12,890 bases of DNA from an uncultured Taibaiella sp. (GTDB taxonomy: Bacteria; Bacteroidota; Bacteroidia; Chitinophagales; Chitinophagaceae): contig CAMPJV010000034.1 of assembly GCA_946886975.1 (NCBI GenBank), forward strand, positions 1-12,890, given 5' to 3'. The translations under genes were made by a program, and so were the position numbers. A model generated the notes under the pieces. It was not told where the DNA came from. It did not search any database and saw only the letters and a list, made by a program, of their open reading frames with translations. Positions 5,811 to 12,842 of the stretch are shown piece by piece; positions within the stretch are counted from its first letter, which is position 1; each line of letters begins with the position of its first letter.

Positions 5811-7763
5811 ATGAAAAAGAGTTTACTTTCCATTTTCTCGGTAGCTCTGTGCGCAGGATTGGCCACAAATACGAGTGCCCAGCCGTTCACGGAGAATTTT
5901 AATGGATCACCAGCAATTCCCGCTAATTGGGTTATGATAAATGGGGATTCCAAGATTCCAAGTAATCAGCTTAATGCTGCTATCGTAACCAAACTTACCA
6001 CACAGGCATGGATGGGTTGGCCGCGCGCAGCTGGCGATTCTTGTGCCTTGACTGTTTCTTACTTTTCAAGTCCAGCTAAGGCGGACCGTTGGTTAATCAC
6101 TCCTTCGTTTATGGTAACCGACCCAAACATGTTCATTACATGGGAGGATTATAGTTCTGACGCTACCTACACGGATTCCATACAGGTATTGGTATCGCCA
6201 ACGGCCGGTACGACAGCAGCATCGTTCACAGCAACGCTCTATAATAACAAAGGCAGTGTGTCCGGATTCACCAAAAAGGGTGTGTCTCTTGCAGCCTATA
6301 ACGGCACAAACATTAGGGTGGCATTTCGTAACAATTCTACCGACCAATATGTCTTGAGGATTGATAACGTTGCGGCGCAGATATTGCCGACATCCGATCT
6401 GGCACTTACAAATGTCACTCCCACTTTGGGATCGCCCCTTGCATATGAAACAGCGGGTAATTCAATCACTTTGGGAGGTACCGTTACAAATCTTGGTGCC
6501 AATCCTGTTACATCCTATGTAGTTAAGTACCAGCAGGGCGCTAATCCAGTGGTATCCCAGACGATCACCGGTGTAAATATCGCCTTGTTTTCTACGCATA
6601 CTTTCTCTCTCACCACTCCCTACACGTTGCCTGCAACCATAGGAGACTATGGAATTAAAATGTGGGTAGAACTTCCCGGGGATGCTGTAGCTACTAATGA
6701 TAGCATGAGCACCATGGCAAGCACTGTAGCATTTAAGCCGGCTAAGAGGATATTGGTGGAAGAAGGAACTGGCACATGGTGCGGCTTCTGCCCAAGAGGC
6801 AGTGTGTATATGGATTCTGTATGGAAAGCTCATCACAACAACTTTAGTCTGGTAGCAGTGCATAATGGTAATAACGACCCAATGGTTGTTCCTGCTTACG
6901 ATGCATTCCTGGGTCCAAAAATCGGTAATGCCTATCCCAACGTCCTTATAGATAGAAGAGAGGTTAAAGACCCAGGAGATTTAATTGACGTCTACAACGA
7001 GCAAAAGGACTACTTCGGCTTCGCTGAAATTACATTAGGCAATCAGACTATCACCGGAAATACTTTGTCATTGCCTGTTACTGTTAAGCCGGCCGTTGAT
7101 CTGAATGGTGATTACCGCCTGGCACTGGTGATAACTGAGAACAACGTGAGCGGTACTTCTTCAGGATACGCTCAGGTAAATTACTACGACGGCGGAGCGT
7201 ACGGTCCGCTGAAAGGCGCTGGACTGGATTGGGAAACAGCAGGAGACCCTGTTCCTGCATCTGTTATGAGTTACGATTTCGTAGCAAGAGCAATTGTTCC
7301 TGATGAGTTAGGTGGCGTAGGCACCTTGCCTGCAACAATGACTTATAACAATACATACAACTACACCTTTACCGCCCCGGTTAGCCCATCCTGGAATCAG
7401 AATAAACTGTATGCTGTAGTAATGCTTATCCGTGCGTCAGATGGAGTTGTGCTAAACAGTAATAACAAGCTGCCGGATGCAACTGGCATATCCAACGTGT
7501 CTGCAGGGTTAACAGAGATGAACGTCTATCCAAATCCCGCCAAAGACTACGCTAACATTACCTTCGGCTTGACAGATGCTTCTCCTGTACAGATTCAGCT
7601 GATCAATGCAGTAGGACAGGTTGTTTACACTTCTGAGAAGAAGTTAGCTGCGGGCTCACAGTCCTTAACAGTTCCAACTGGTAACGTTGCTTCAGGAATT
7701 TATAACATCAAGGTTCAAACAGAAAAAGGAAGCTTAACGCAGAGACTTTCTGTAATCAAATAG
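5811..7763 (+). CDS. Secreted T9SS cargo with choice-of-anchor-J-like, Ig-like and Omp28/thioredoxin-like regions
   Basis: Residues 1-23 are a signal peptide (MKKSLLSIFSVALCAG..., cleavage after TSA). Residues 24-190 resemble the choice-of-anchor J/cleaved-adhesin beta-sandwich: FTENFNGSPAIPANW at the start, RWLITPSF, and a closing LRIDNVAA. Residues 195-308 look like a CARDB/Ig-like domain (DLALTNVTP...GGTVTNLGANPV). Residues 312-560 match Omp28-related outer-membrane proteins and open with a thioredoxin-like motif, GTGTWCGFCPRG (C324, C327), after which HNGNNDPM and YPNVLIDRR follow the family pattern. Residues 568-650 are a T9SS type A sorting domain (NVYPNPAKDYANITF, then IQLINAVGQVVY, SGIYNIKV). 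Export would be by Sec, then the type IX system, with the sorting domain cleaved and the body anchored on the surface or released. Substrate is unknown; a redox or adhesion role is inference. It stands alone, ends in a terminator and has no obvious partner gene nearby. Confidence 0.85.
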   Translation: MKKSLLSIFSVALCAGLATNTSAQPFTENFNGSPAIPANWVMINGDSKIPSNQLNAAIVTKLTTQAWMGWPRAAGDSCALTVSYFSSPAKADRWLITPSFMVTDPNMFITWEDYSSDATYTDSIQVLVSPTAGTTAASFTATLYNNKGSVSGFTKKGVSLAAYNGTNIRVAFRNNSTDQYVLRIDNVAAQILPTSDLALTNVTPTLGSPLAYETAGNSITLGGTVTNLGANPVTSYVVKYQQGANPVVSQTITGVNIALFSTHTFSLTTPYTLPATIGDYGIKMWVELPGDAVATNDSMSTMASTVAFKPAKRILVEEGTGTWCGFCPRGSVYMDSVWKAHHNNFSLVAVHNGNNDPMVVPAYDAFLGPKIGNAYPNVLIDRREVKDPGDLIDVYNEQKDYFGFAEITLGNQTITGNTLSLPVTVKPAVDLNGDYRLALVITENNVSGTSSGYAQVNYYDGGAYGPLKGAGLDWETAGDPVPASVMSYDFVARAIVPDELGGVGTLPATMTYNNTYNYTFTAPVSPSWNQNKLYAVVMLIRASDGVVLNSNNKLPDATGISNVSAGLTEMNVYPNPAKDYANITFGLTDASPVQIQLINAVGQVVYTSEKKLAAGSQSLTVPTGNVASGIYNIKVQTEKGSLTQRLSVIK

Positions 7764-7780
7764 TTCAGGTAAGACGTAGT

Positions 7781-7811
7781 AAAAATCCCCTTCAAATCGA
7801 AGGGGATTTTT
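7781..7811. terminator. Bidirectional terminator between the cargo gene and murA
   Basis: Arms aaaaatccccttc (7781-7793) and gaaggggattttt (7799-7811) pair perfectly over 13 bp around aaatc. The + strand stem runs into seven T (7807-7813), so the last two of these belong to the murA stop codon (7814-7812 on the minus strand). Read on the minus strand, the stem also ends in five T. It serves both convergent genes. Confidence 0.88.
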
Positions 7812-9119
7812 TTATTCCACTCTCTTTATATTCGCTCCAATGGCGTTCAGCCGTTCATCAATCCTTTCGTATCCCCTGTCTATCTGGTCTATGTTCTGAA
7901 TGATGCTCTTTCCCTGCGCGCATAGTGCCGCGATCAGCAGCGCTACCCCTGCACGGATATCCGGCGACACCATATTTATTCCGCGCATGGATACTTGTCG
8001 GTCCAGGCCTATCACCACAGCGCGGTGCGGATCACACAATACTATCTGCGCTCCCATCTCTATCAGCTTGTCCACAAAGAACAGGCGGCTTTCAAACATC
8101 TTCTGGTGAACCAGCACCGTGCCCTTTGCTTGCGTAGCGGTCACCAGCACAACGCTGATAAGGTCAGGCGTAAAGCCCGGCCACGGATGGTCATAGATCG
8201 TAAGGATCGACCCGTCAATGAACTTCTGTATCCTGTAGCTTTCCTGCGCGGGTATATGGATGTCATCTCCTTTGATGGATAGTTGTATCCCCAGCCTTTC
8301 AAATGTTTCAGGTATGATGCCCAGGTGCGCTACATCGGCATTCTGAATTACAATGTTGCTCTTCGTTGCGGCAGCAAGGCCAATGAAGGAACCCACTTCA
8401 ATCATGTCCGCCAGTAGCCTGTGTGAGCAGCCGTGCAGGCGCTCAACCCCTTCTATCACCAGCAGATTGCTCCCAATACCGCTTATCCTTGCCCCCATGT
8501 GATTCAGCATATGGCAAAGCTGCTGCACATAGGGCTCACAGGCTGCGTTGTAGATGGTAGTGATCCCCTCCGACATGGTAGCCGCCATAGCGATGTTTGC
8601 CGTACCAGTTACGGACGGCTCTTCCATCAGTATGTGCGCTCCCTTCATGTGCTCGCCATCCAGCATGAACAGGCTCTCTTCCACGTCGTAGTCAAACTTC
8701 ACTCCCAGTTTCTCAAAGCCCCTGATGTGCGTATCCAGCCTTCTTCTCCCGATCTTGTCACCTCCCGGTTGCGGTATATGCGCACGCCCGAATCTGGCCA
8801 GCATAGGCCCTGCTATCATCACAGCGCCACGCAGCTTGCCCGACTTTTTCTTGAAGGTTTTATCAATGAAGAAGTCAGGGTTCACATCGTCTGCCTGCAG
8901 TATCACGGTATTTGCCGCCGGCCTTTGCACCTTCACTCCCATGTCAGCCATCAGCTCTATCAGGGTGTTCACATCCACTATGTCCGGTACGTTAGTATAC
9001 GTCACCGCTTCCCCTGTTAGCAGCGAAGCGCAAAGCACCTGTAGCGCCTCGTTCTTCGCCCCTTGCGGAACAATAATGCCGTCCAGCGTTCGTCCGCCAA
9101 TGATCTCAAAAGAACTCAT
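7812..9119 (-). CDS. murA: UDP-N-acetylglucosamine 1-carboxyvinyltransferase (MurA), Asp in place of the fosfomycin-target Cys
   Basis: MurA transfers enolpyruvate from phosphoenolpyruvate to UDP-GlcNAc, the first committed step of peptidoglycan synthesis, in the cytoplasm. Length 435 is close to the usual 420-440. Visible markers are GAKNEAL (K22, N23), RGAVMIAGPMLARFG (R97), PGGDKIGRRRLDTHIRG (120s loop), GFTPDLIS (D320), SPDIRAGVALL (R390) and IDRGYERIDERL near the end. The loop residue equal to E. coli Cys115 is Asp121 (codon GAC, 8759-8757). Asp at this site, as in Mycobacterium tuberculosis and Chlamydia, keeps activity and prevents covalent inactivation by fosfomycin. The R126 equivalent of R120 is kept. 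It is the second gene of an operon, 11 bp after the DUF4290 stop, with an AAGGA ribosome-binding-like stretch eight bases before ATG. It ends against the shared terminator. Confidence 0.96.
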   Translation of the reverse strand: MSSFEIIGGRTLDGIIVPQGAKNEALQVLCASLLTGEAVTYTNVPDIVDVNTLIELMADMGVKVQRPAANTVILQADDVNPDFFIDKTFKKKSGKLRGAVMIAGPMLARFGRAHIPQPGGDKIGRRRLDTHIRGFEKLGVKFDYDVEESLFMLDGEHMKGAHILMEEPSVTGTANIAMAATMSEGITTIYNAACEPYVQQLCHMLNHMGARISGIGSNLLVIEGVERLHGCSHRLLADMIEVGSFIGLAAATKSNIVIQNADVAHLGIIPETFERLGIQLSIKGDDIHIPAQESYRIQKFIDGSILTIYDHPWPGFTPDLISVVLVTATQAKGTVLVHQKMFESRLFFVDKLIEMGAQIVLCDPHRAVVIGLDRQVSMRGINMVSPDIRAGVALLIAALCAQGKSIIQNIDQIDRGYERIDERLNAIGANIKRVE

Positions 9120-9130
9120 GATGCCGTCCT

Positions 9131-9835
9131 TTATTTGTTCTTGTTCTTGTTGAACTTGTTATTGCGGTTCTTGTTAAACCCTCCGGCACCGCCGCCGCCT
9201 CCATAGTTGCGGTTCCCGCCGCCGCCGCCCTGGCCGCCTTTGTAGCTGCCACCCCGGTTGCTGTTGTTACTGCGTTGCTTAAAGTTTGTCCTGGTGTCGA
9301 AGTGCACCTTATAGCCACCTGTCTCGTAAACAAGCTGACCACCGGAAAGTTCATTAAGCTCATTCTTAATCATATCGTCGTGCACCGGTTCCTTATGCCA
9401 GTTCGTATACGCCAGCTTCATGTAGTAGCCCAGCGCCTGGGTAAATCCCTGCTTCTTTTCAGGGTCCTGCTCTGCAAGCGCTTTTTGCATCAGGGCGGTA
9501 AAGTTTTTACCAAACTGCTTGTTTTTCGCCGATCCCTGTGGGTAGGGAATTACTTCCGGCCGTTTCATGATTTCCTCCCTCGTTGGTCTCGGGTATGGGC
9601 TGTTCACCTCCAGGCGGAAGTCGGTCATCTGGTACAGATGGTCCCAAAGTTTGTGCTTATAGTCTTCTATTGCTTTAAGGTGCGGAGCCAGCGTACTCAT
9701 CAGCTCTATGATGATCTCGGCGTTCTTCAGTCGCTTTTCGGGGTCTTCTACAGTCAAAAGGTATTCAACCATCTTCTGTACGTTCCTGCCATATTCAGGC
9801 ATTAGCATTTTGCTTCTCGAGGTATTGTATTCCAT
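9131..9835 (-). CDS. DUF4290 protein with Gly/Asn/Lys/Arg-rich C-terminal tail
   Basis: Residues 1-182 match the Bacteroidota-specific DUF4290 family, whose function is unknown. The family-like start is MEYNTSRSKMLMPEYGRNVQ, then PEKRLKNAEIIIELM and APHLKAIEDYKHKLWDHLYQ, and later LGYYMKLAYTNWHKEPV. It looks alpha-helical, soluble and without signal peptide. From about residue 184 to the end (234) the sequence is disordered and low-complexity, with RGG-like and Gly-run segments (GGQGGGGGNRNYGGGGGAGG) and a terminal Asn/Lys repeat. Such tails often bind RNA; here that is inference. It is the first gene of an operon with murA, and this pairing is common in Bacteroidota as far as I recall. The ATG is directly preceded by ccagga. 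Overlapping minus-strand frame 9106-9363 is a shadow. Confidence 0.82.
   Translation of the reverse strand: MEYNTSRSKMLMPEYGRNVQKMVEYLLTVEDPEKRLKNAEIIIELMSTLAPHLKAIEDYKHKLWDHLYQMTDFRLEVNSPYPRPTREEIMKRPEVIPYPQGSAKNKQFGKNFTALMQKALAEQDPEKKQGFTQALGYYMKLAYTNWHKEPVHDDMIKNELNELSGGQLVYETGGYKVHFDTRTNFKQRSNNSNRGGSYKGGQGGGGGNRNYGGGGGAGGFNKNRNNKFNKNKNK
9187..9239 (+). repeat. GCC-type triplet runs encoding the poly-glycine tail of the DUF4290 protein
   Basis: Short gcc runs (around 9190-9199 and 9216-9230 on the + strand) encode the glycine stretches on the minus strand. The repeat number could vary between strains by slippage, changing tail length in frame. They are interrupted, so they are not long perfect microsatellites. 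Confidence 0.55.
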
Positions 9836-10110
9836 TCCTGGGTTTGTCTTTTTAAAATCAAGTATTAGTTACAGGGATAGTAAGAGGATTAGTAAACTGC
9901 TGCAGAACTTGATGCCTGGCAATTGGCTACTGACACTATCAACCGATCTGGCAAGTATTTTCCGAATTAAGGAGGGCGGAAAGTATTACCGGGGATAAGC
10001 AAATATAAGACACAAAAGCATAGATAGCGCATGCCTTGCGCTCCGCTGCAGCCCACCCACCGGCACTTCTCGTTAACTAATTCCTATTTTAGCAGCTTAA
10101 TTCCCGCGAA
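9836..10110. other. Divergent intergenic region between DUF4290-murA and the SDR gene
   Basis: I see no gene in this 275-bp stretch. It holds a perfect minus-strand -7 element at 10000-10007 and an imperfect + strand one, tattttag at 10085-10092, 18 bases before the SDR start. The transcript towards DUF4290 would carry a leader of about 160 nt, in which I find no known riboswitch or strong hairpin. Confidence 0.4.
10000..10007 (-). promoter_or_regulatory. Perfect Bacteroidota -7 element for the DUF4290-murA operon
   Basis: The minus strand reads TATATTTG, an exact TAnnTTTG. No TTG sits at the normal -33 distance. If used, transcription would begin near 9993 and run about 160 nt before the DUF4290 ATG at 9835. 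It is the only perfect match I see in this gap. Confidence 0.4.
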
Positions 10111-10899
10111 ATGCTCCCATTAGATCTCACAGGCAAGACAGCATTAGTCTCCGGCAGCACCCAGGGCATCGGCCTCGCCTCCGCACAGGCCCTCGCTTCC
10201 TTAGGCGCTCGTTGCATTCTTTTAGCCCGCAATGAAGATGCATTAAAGAAGGCCGTAGCAACACTGTCTGTAGATAACGGACAAGCTCATAGCTACCTCG
10301 TTGCCGACTTCCAATACCCCGATCAGGTAAAGCAGGTAGTGGATGACTACGTAAAGGCCAACCCTATCCATATTCTTGTAAACAATACTGGCGGGCCTCC
10401 CGCTGGCCCTGTCCTTAGTGCTCAGCCTTCAGACTTTCTCAGTGCCTTCCACCAGCACCTTATCTGCAACCACCTCCTCGCAACTACCGTCATTCCCTCC
10501 ATGAAGTCGGAGGGCTACGGCCGCATAGTCAATATCATCTCTACATCTGTAAAAATTCCTCTGAAGAACCTTGGTGTCTCCAATACCATCCGTGGTGCGG
10601 TCGCCTCCTGGGCTAAGACGCTTGCTAATGAGGTAGCGCAGTTCGGCATTACAGTCAATAATGTGCTCCCCGGTGCCACCGCAACTGGCCGGCTGGAGAG
10701 CATCATTAGCAACAAGGTCTCAAAGACCGGCATCACCCAGGAAGAAGCGGAACAGGAAATGCTCTCCGAGATTCCCGCGAAGCGTTTCGGAAGACCGGAG
10801 GAGATCGCCGCCATGGTCGCTTTTCTCTGCAGCCCTGCGGCAGCCTATGTAAATGGCACCAGCATCCCCGTAGATGGCGGCCGCACCGGCTCCATCTAA
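10111..10899 (+). CDS. SDR-family oxidoreductase with non-canonical catalytic residues (beta-ketoacyl-reductase-like)
   Basis: A classical-length (262) short-chain dehydrogenase/reductase with a Rossmann fold: nucleotide motif SGSTQGIG (14-21), NNTGG (91-95) in place of NNAG, catalytic-region Ser in NIISTS (S144), and a normal C-terminal end, RPEEIAAMVAFLCSP then VNGTSIPVDGG. At the YxxxK position the sequence reads LGVSNTIRGAV (154-164), so Tyr becomes Ser157 and Lys becomes Arg161 by alignment. A subgroup of putative beta-ketoacyl-ACP-reductase-like SDRs is known to lack the perfect catalytic tetrad and to carry an SN..R pattern; this protein appears to belong there. Activity and substrate therefore cannot be assumed. 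Arg39 or Arg40 after the second strand (ILLARNED) suggests NADP(H) preference, which is inference. It stands alone, divergent from DUF4290-murA, with no clear terminator behind it. Confidence 0.85.
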   Translation: MLPLDLTGKTALVSGSTQGIGLASAQALASLGARCILLARNEDALKKAVATLSVDNGQAHSYLVADFQYPDQVKQVVDDYVKANPIHILVNNTGGPPAGPVLSAQPSDFLSAFHQHLICNHLLATTVIPSMKSEGYGRIVNIISTSVKIPLKNLGVSNTIRGAVASWAKTLANEVAQFGITVNNVLPGATATGRLESIISNKVSKTGITQEEAEQEMLSEIPAKRFGRPEEIAAMVAFLCSPAAAYVNGTSIPVDGGRTGSI

Positions 10900-11181
10900 C
10901 TGGCTCAGCTTTACCGCTCTTTTCTTTGCCCATCGGTCATCAGGCCGCTTTTATGGGCTGCAACTGCCTTGCCCCAGGAGTTTGCGTGCCTGTTCCCCTT
11001 CGCACCCATGCCTCATGGGCGCCTCTACCTAGGCTTATATACGGGGTAAATACGGAGTATATACGGGGTATATACGGGGTAAGTGTGGAGTATATACGGG
11101 GTAAGTGTGGAGTACGTGTGCTCTATCCCAGGTTAAACTTAGTAGTACCCATGCAGTTGCCATGAAGTGACCTAAGCTTTT
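10900..11181. other. Convergent intergenic region with hairpin and tandem repeat
   Basis: No convincing gene is seen. It contains a hairpin cccatg-cct-catggg (11005-11019), weakly extended by gc/gc beyond a mismatch, followed by a second small stem gcct/aggc (around 11022-11034). Neither has a U-tract, so termination here would have to be of another kind. The 11-bp tandem repeat follows at 11038-11114. A 79-codon frame at 10926-11165 crosses all of this and is probably chance. Confidence 0.5.
11038..11114 (+). repeat. Seven tandem copies of an 11-bp repeat
   Basis: Unit consensus is tatacggggta. Reading in steps of 11 from 11038 the copies are: tatacggggta, aatacggagta, tatacggggta, tatacggggta, agtgtggagta, tatacggggta, agtgtggagta, then a partial cgtgtg. 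Four are identical and the variant agtgtggagta occurs twice, alternating with the main form at the right end, which suggests duplication of a 22-bp pair. The 11-bp period equals roughly one DNA helix turn, so each gggg would face the same side. It lies between convergent genes. Confidence 0.88.
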
Positions 11182-12816
11182 CTATTCCCCGCCAAACACC
11201 ATCTCCCCGTTCAGGTAAGTCTTTACAACCTTCATATTAAGAATACTCTGTTCATCCGCCTTCATCAGGTCCTCTCTCATCATGATAAAGTCAGCCAGCT
11301 TCCCAGCTTCCAGGCTTCCTTTCTCCCCCTCCTCAAAGTTGGCCCTCGCCGCCCAGATGGTCATTCCCTTCAGCGCCTCCGCCCTGCTCAGCGCCTCTCC
11401 CGCCTTGAACCCTCCCTCTGGATATCCCTCCCTGTCCTTCCTGAACACAGCCGCATAGAATGTCCTTAGCGGTGAAATATCTTCTACAGGAGCATCCGTG
11501 CCCAGCGGTATCCATCCATTCTGTTGCAGCAGCTTTTTATATGCGTACGCCCCCTTCGCCCGCTCTCCTCCTATCCTGTCCACCGCCCAATACATATCCG
11601 ATGTCGCATGCGTCGGCTGCACAGACGGAATAATATTGTACATCCCAAACATCCCGAAGTCCCTTTCATTCACCACCTGTGCATGTTCTATCCGCCACCT
11701 GAGGTCATTCTTTCCTTTCAGGTATTTGGCATAGATGTTCAGCATAGTCCTGTTACCCGAATCACCTATAGCATGCGTACACATCTGGAAGCCCTTTTCA
11801 TGTAGCAACTGCGCCACAGAGTCAAAGTGCAACTGGCTGCTCAGCAGAAACCCTACATGCCCCGGCTTGTCAGCATATGGCTCCAGCAGGCACGCCCCTC
11901 TCGATCCCAGCGATCCGTCAGCGTACACTTTAAAGCTCCTCACATTCAGTCGCTCCGTCTTTATCTTCCCTTTCGATAGCAGGTAGTCATAGTTCTTCTT
12001 CACATCGCTCAGCATCACGTACAGCCTCATCTTCAGCCTTCCAGCCTTTTGCAGACTATCTATCAGCTCCACTTGTTCATAGTCCAGTCCGCAGTCATCT
12101 ATAGTGGTTAGCCCCGCCGCAAAGCAGTTAGCCTGTGCCTTGTCAAACGCCTGCGCTATCTGCGATGAGGAGGGTAGTGGTATCTTCGCGGTTACAAGGT
12201 CAACAGCATTGTCTATCAGCAGCCCTGTCAGTTCACCATTCCTGACCTCTATCACACCCCCGCTTATCTTATCTCCTGCCTTAATGCCCGCCGCTCCCAA
12301 TGCCTTGCTATTCGCGATCGCCGCATGCCCGTCCACCCTTTGCAGCAGCACCGGCCTGTCAGGAAACAGCTCATCCAGCCGCTCGTTGGTAGGGTAGGCC
12401 TTCACCGCCCAGTCGTTCTGATCCCATCCTCTTCCCATAATCCATCCTTCCCTTTGTTCTTGTGAAAAACTCATCACCTTTGCCAGGACATCCTCCCAGC
12501 TCTTCGTCCCCACCAGGTCGGCTCTTTGCAGACTCTGAGAGTAACCATAAAAATGAGCATGTGCATCTATCAGTCCGGGATAGACGAACATCCCTTCAGC
12601 ATTCTTCTGCTCCTTCGCCTCATATCGCTCCAGCAGGTCCGAAGATCTTCCTACCTCAAGTATCTTCCCATCCTTCACTACCATTGCCTCCGCCACAGAG
12701 AAGCTGGAGTCCACCGTATAGATCGTCGCATTGTACACAATAAGGTCAGCTTGTTTCTTCGATGAGCATGCCTGCAGGAATACGCAGCAAAGGCTAAAGG
12801 CAATGAGCTTCTTCAT
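11182..12816 (-). CDS. Amidohydrolase-family lipoprotein (YtcJ/Amidohydro_3 type)
   Basis: Predicted metal-dependent hydrolase of the amidohydrolase superfamily, substrate unknown. Residues 1-16 are a lipoprotein signal peptide with lipobox LQAC and acylated Cys17. The residues after it, SSKK, are not the acidic export signal of surface lipoproteins, so a periplasmic-facing location is likelier. The N-terminal small beta domain (23-80, ADLIVYNATIYTVDSSF) is followed by PGLIDAHAHF with metal ligands H86 and H88. Later come FKVYADGSLGSRGA (K296 at a possible carboxylysine position), CTHAIGDSGNR (H348), RIEHAQ (H378) and LGTDAPVE (D441). The C-terminus returns to the small domain (GKLADFIMM...VKTYLNGEMVF). 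Length 544 is normal for the group. No neighbour points to a pathway. No -7 element or terminator was found near it; the start at 12816 is fixed by the lipobox spacing. Confidence 0.9.
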   Translation of the reverse strand: MKKLIAFSLCCVFLQACSSKKQADLIVYNATIYTVDSSFSVAEAMVVKDGKILEVGRSSDLLERYEAKEQKNAEGMFVYPGLIDAHAHFYGYSQSLQRADLVGTKSWEDVLAKVMSFSQEQREGWIMGRGWDQNDWAVKAYPTNERLDELFPDRPVLLQRVDGHAAIANSKALGAAGIKAGDKISGGVIEVRNGELTGLLIDNAVDLVTAKIPLPSSSQIAQAFDKAQANCFAAGLTTIDDCGLDYEQVELIDSLQKAGRLKMRLYVMLSDVKKNYDYLLSKGKIKTERLNVRSFKVYADGSLGSRGACLLEPYADKPGHVGFLLSSQLHFDSVAQLLHEKGFQMCTHAIGDSGNRTMLNIYAKYLKGKNDLRWRIEHAQVVNERDFGMFGMYNIIPSVQPTHATSDMYWAVDRIGGERAKGAYAYKKLLQQNGWIPLGTDAPVEDISPLRTFYAAVFRKDREGYPEGGFKAGEALSRAEALKGMTIWAARANFEEGEKGSLEAGKLADFIMMREDLMKADEQSILNMKVVKTYLNGEMVFGGE

Positions 12817-12842
12817 GCCGATAAGATAATAAAAGCTGAACA

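Noticed and set aside
8433..9020. 195-codon + strand frame opposite murA
   Set aside because: It lies wholly inside murA on the other strand, is rich in His, Pro and Ser, and matches no family. MurA explains the region fully.
9106..9363. Minus-strand frame rich in Ala and Thr overlapping the DUF4290 tail
   Set aside because: An alternative frame of the gcc-rich tail; its composition comes from the triplet repeats and it overlaps two real genes.
10926..11165. 79-codon + strand frame across the tandem repeat
   Set aside because: The open frame arises because the 11-bp unit happens to contain no stop in three phases; no start signal or domain, and an 11-bp period is odd for a protein-coding repeat.
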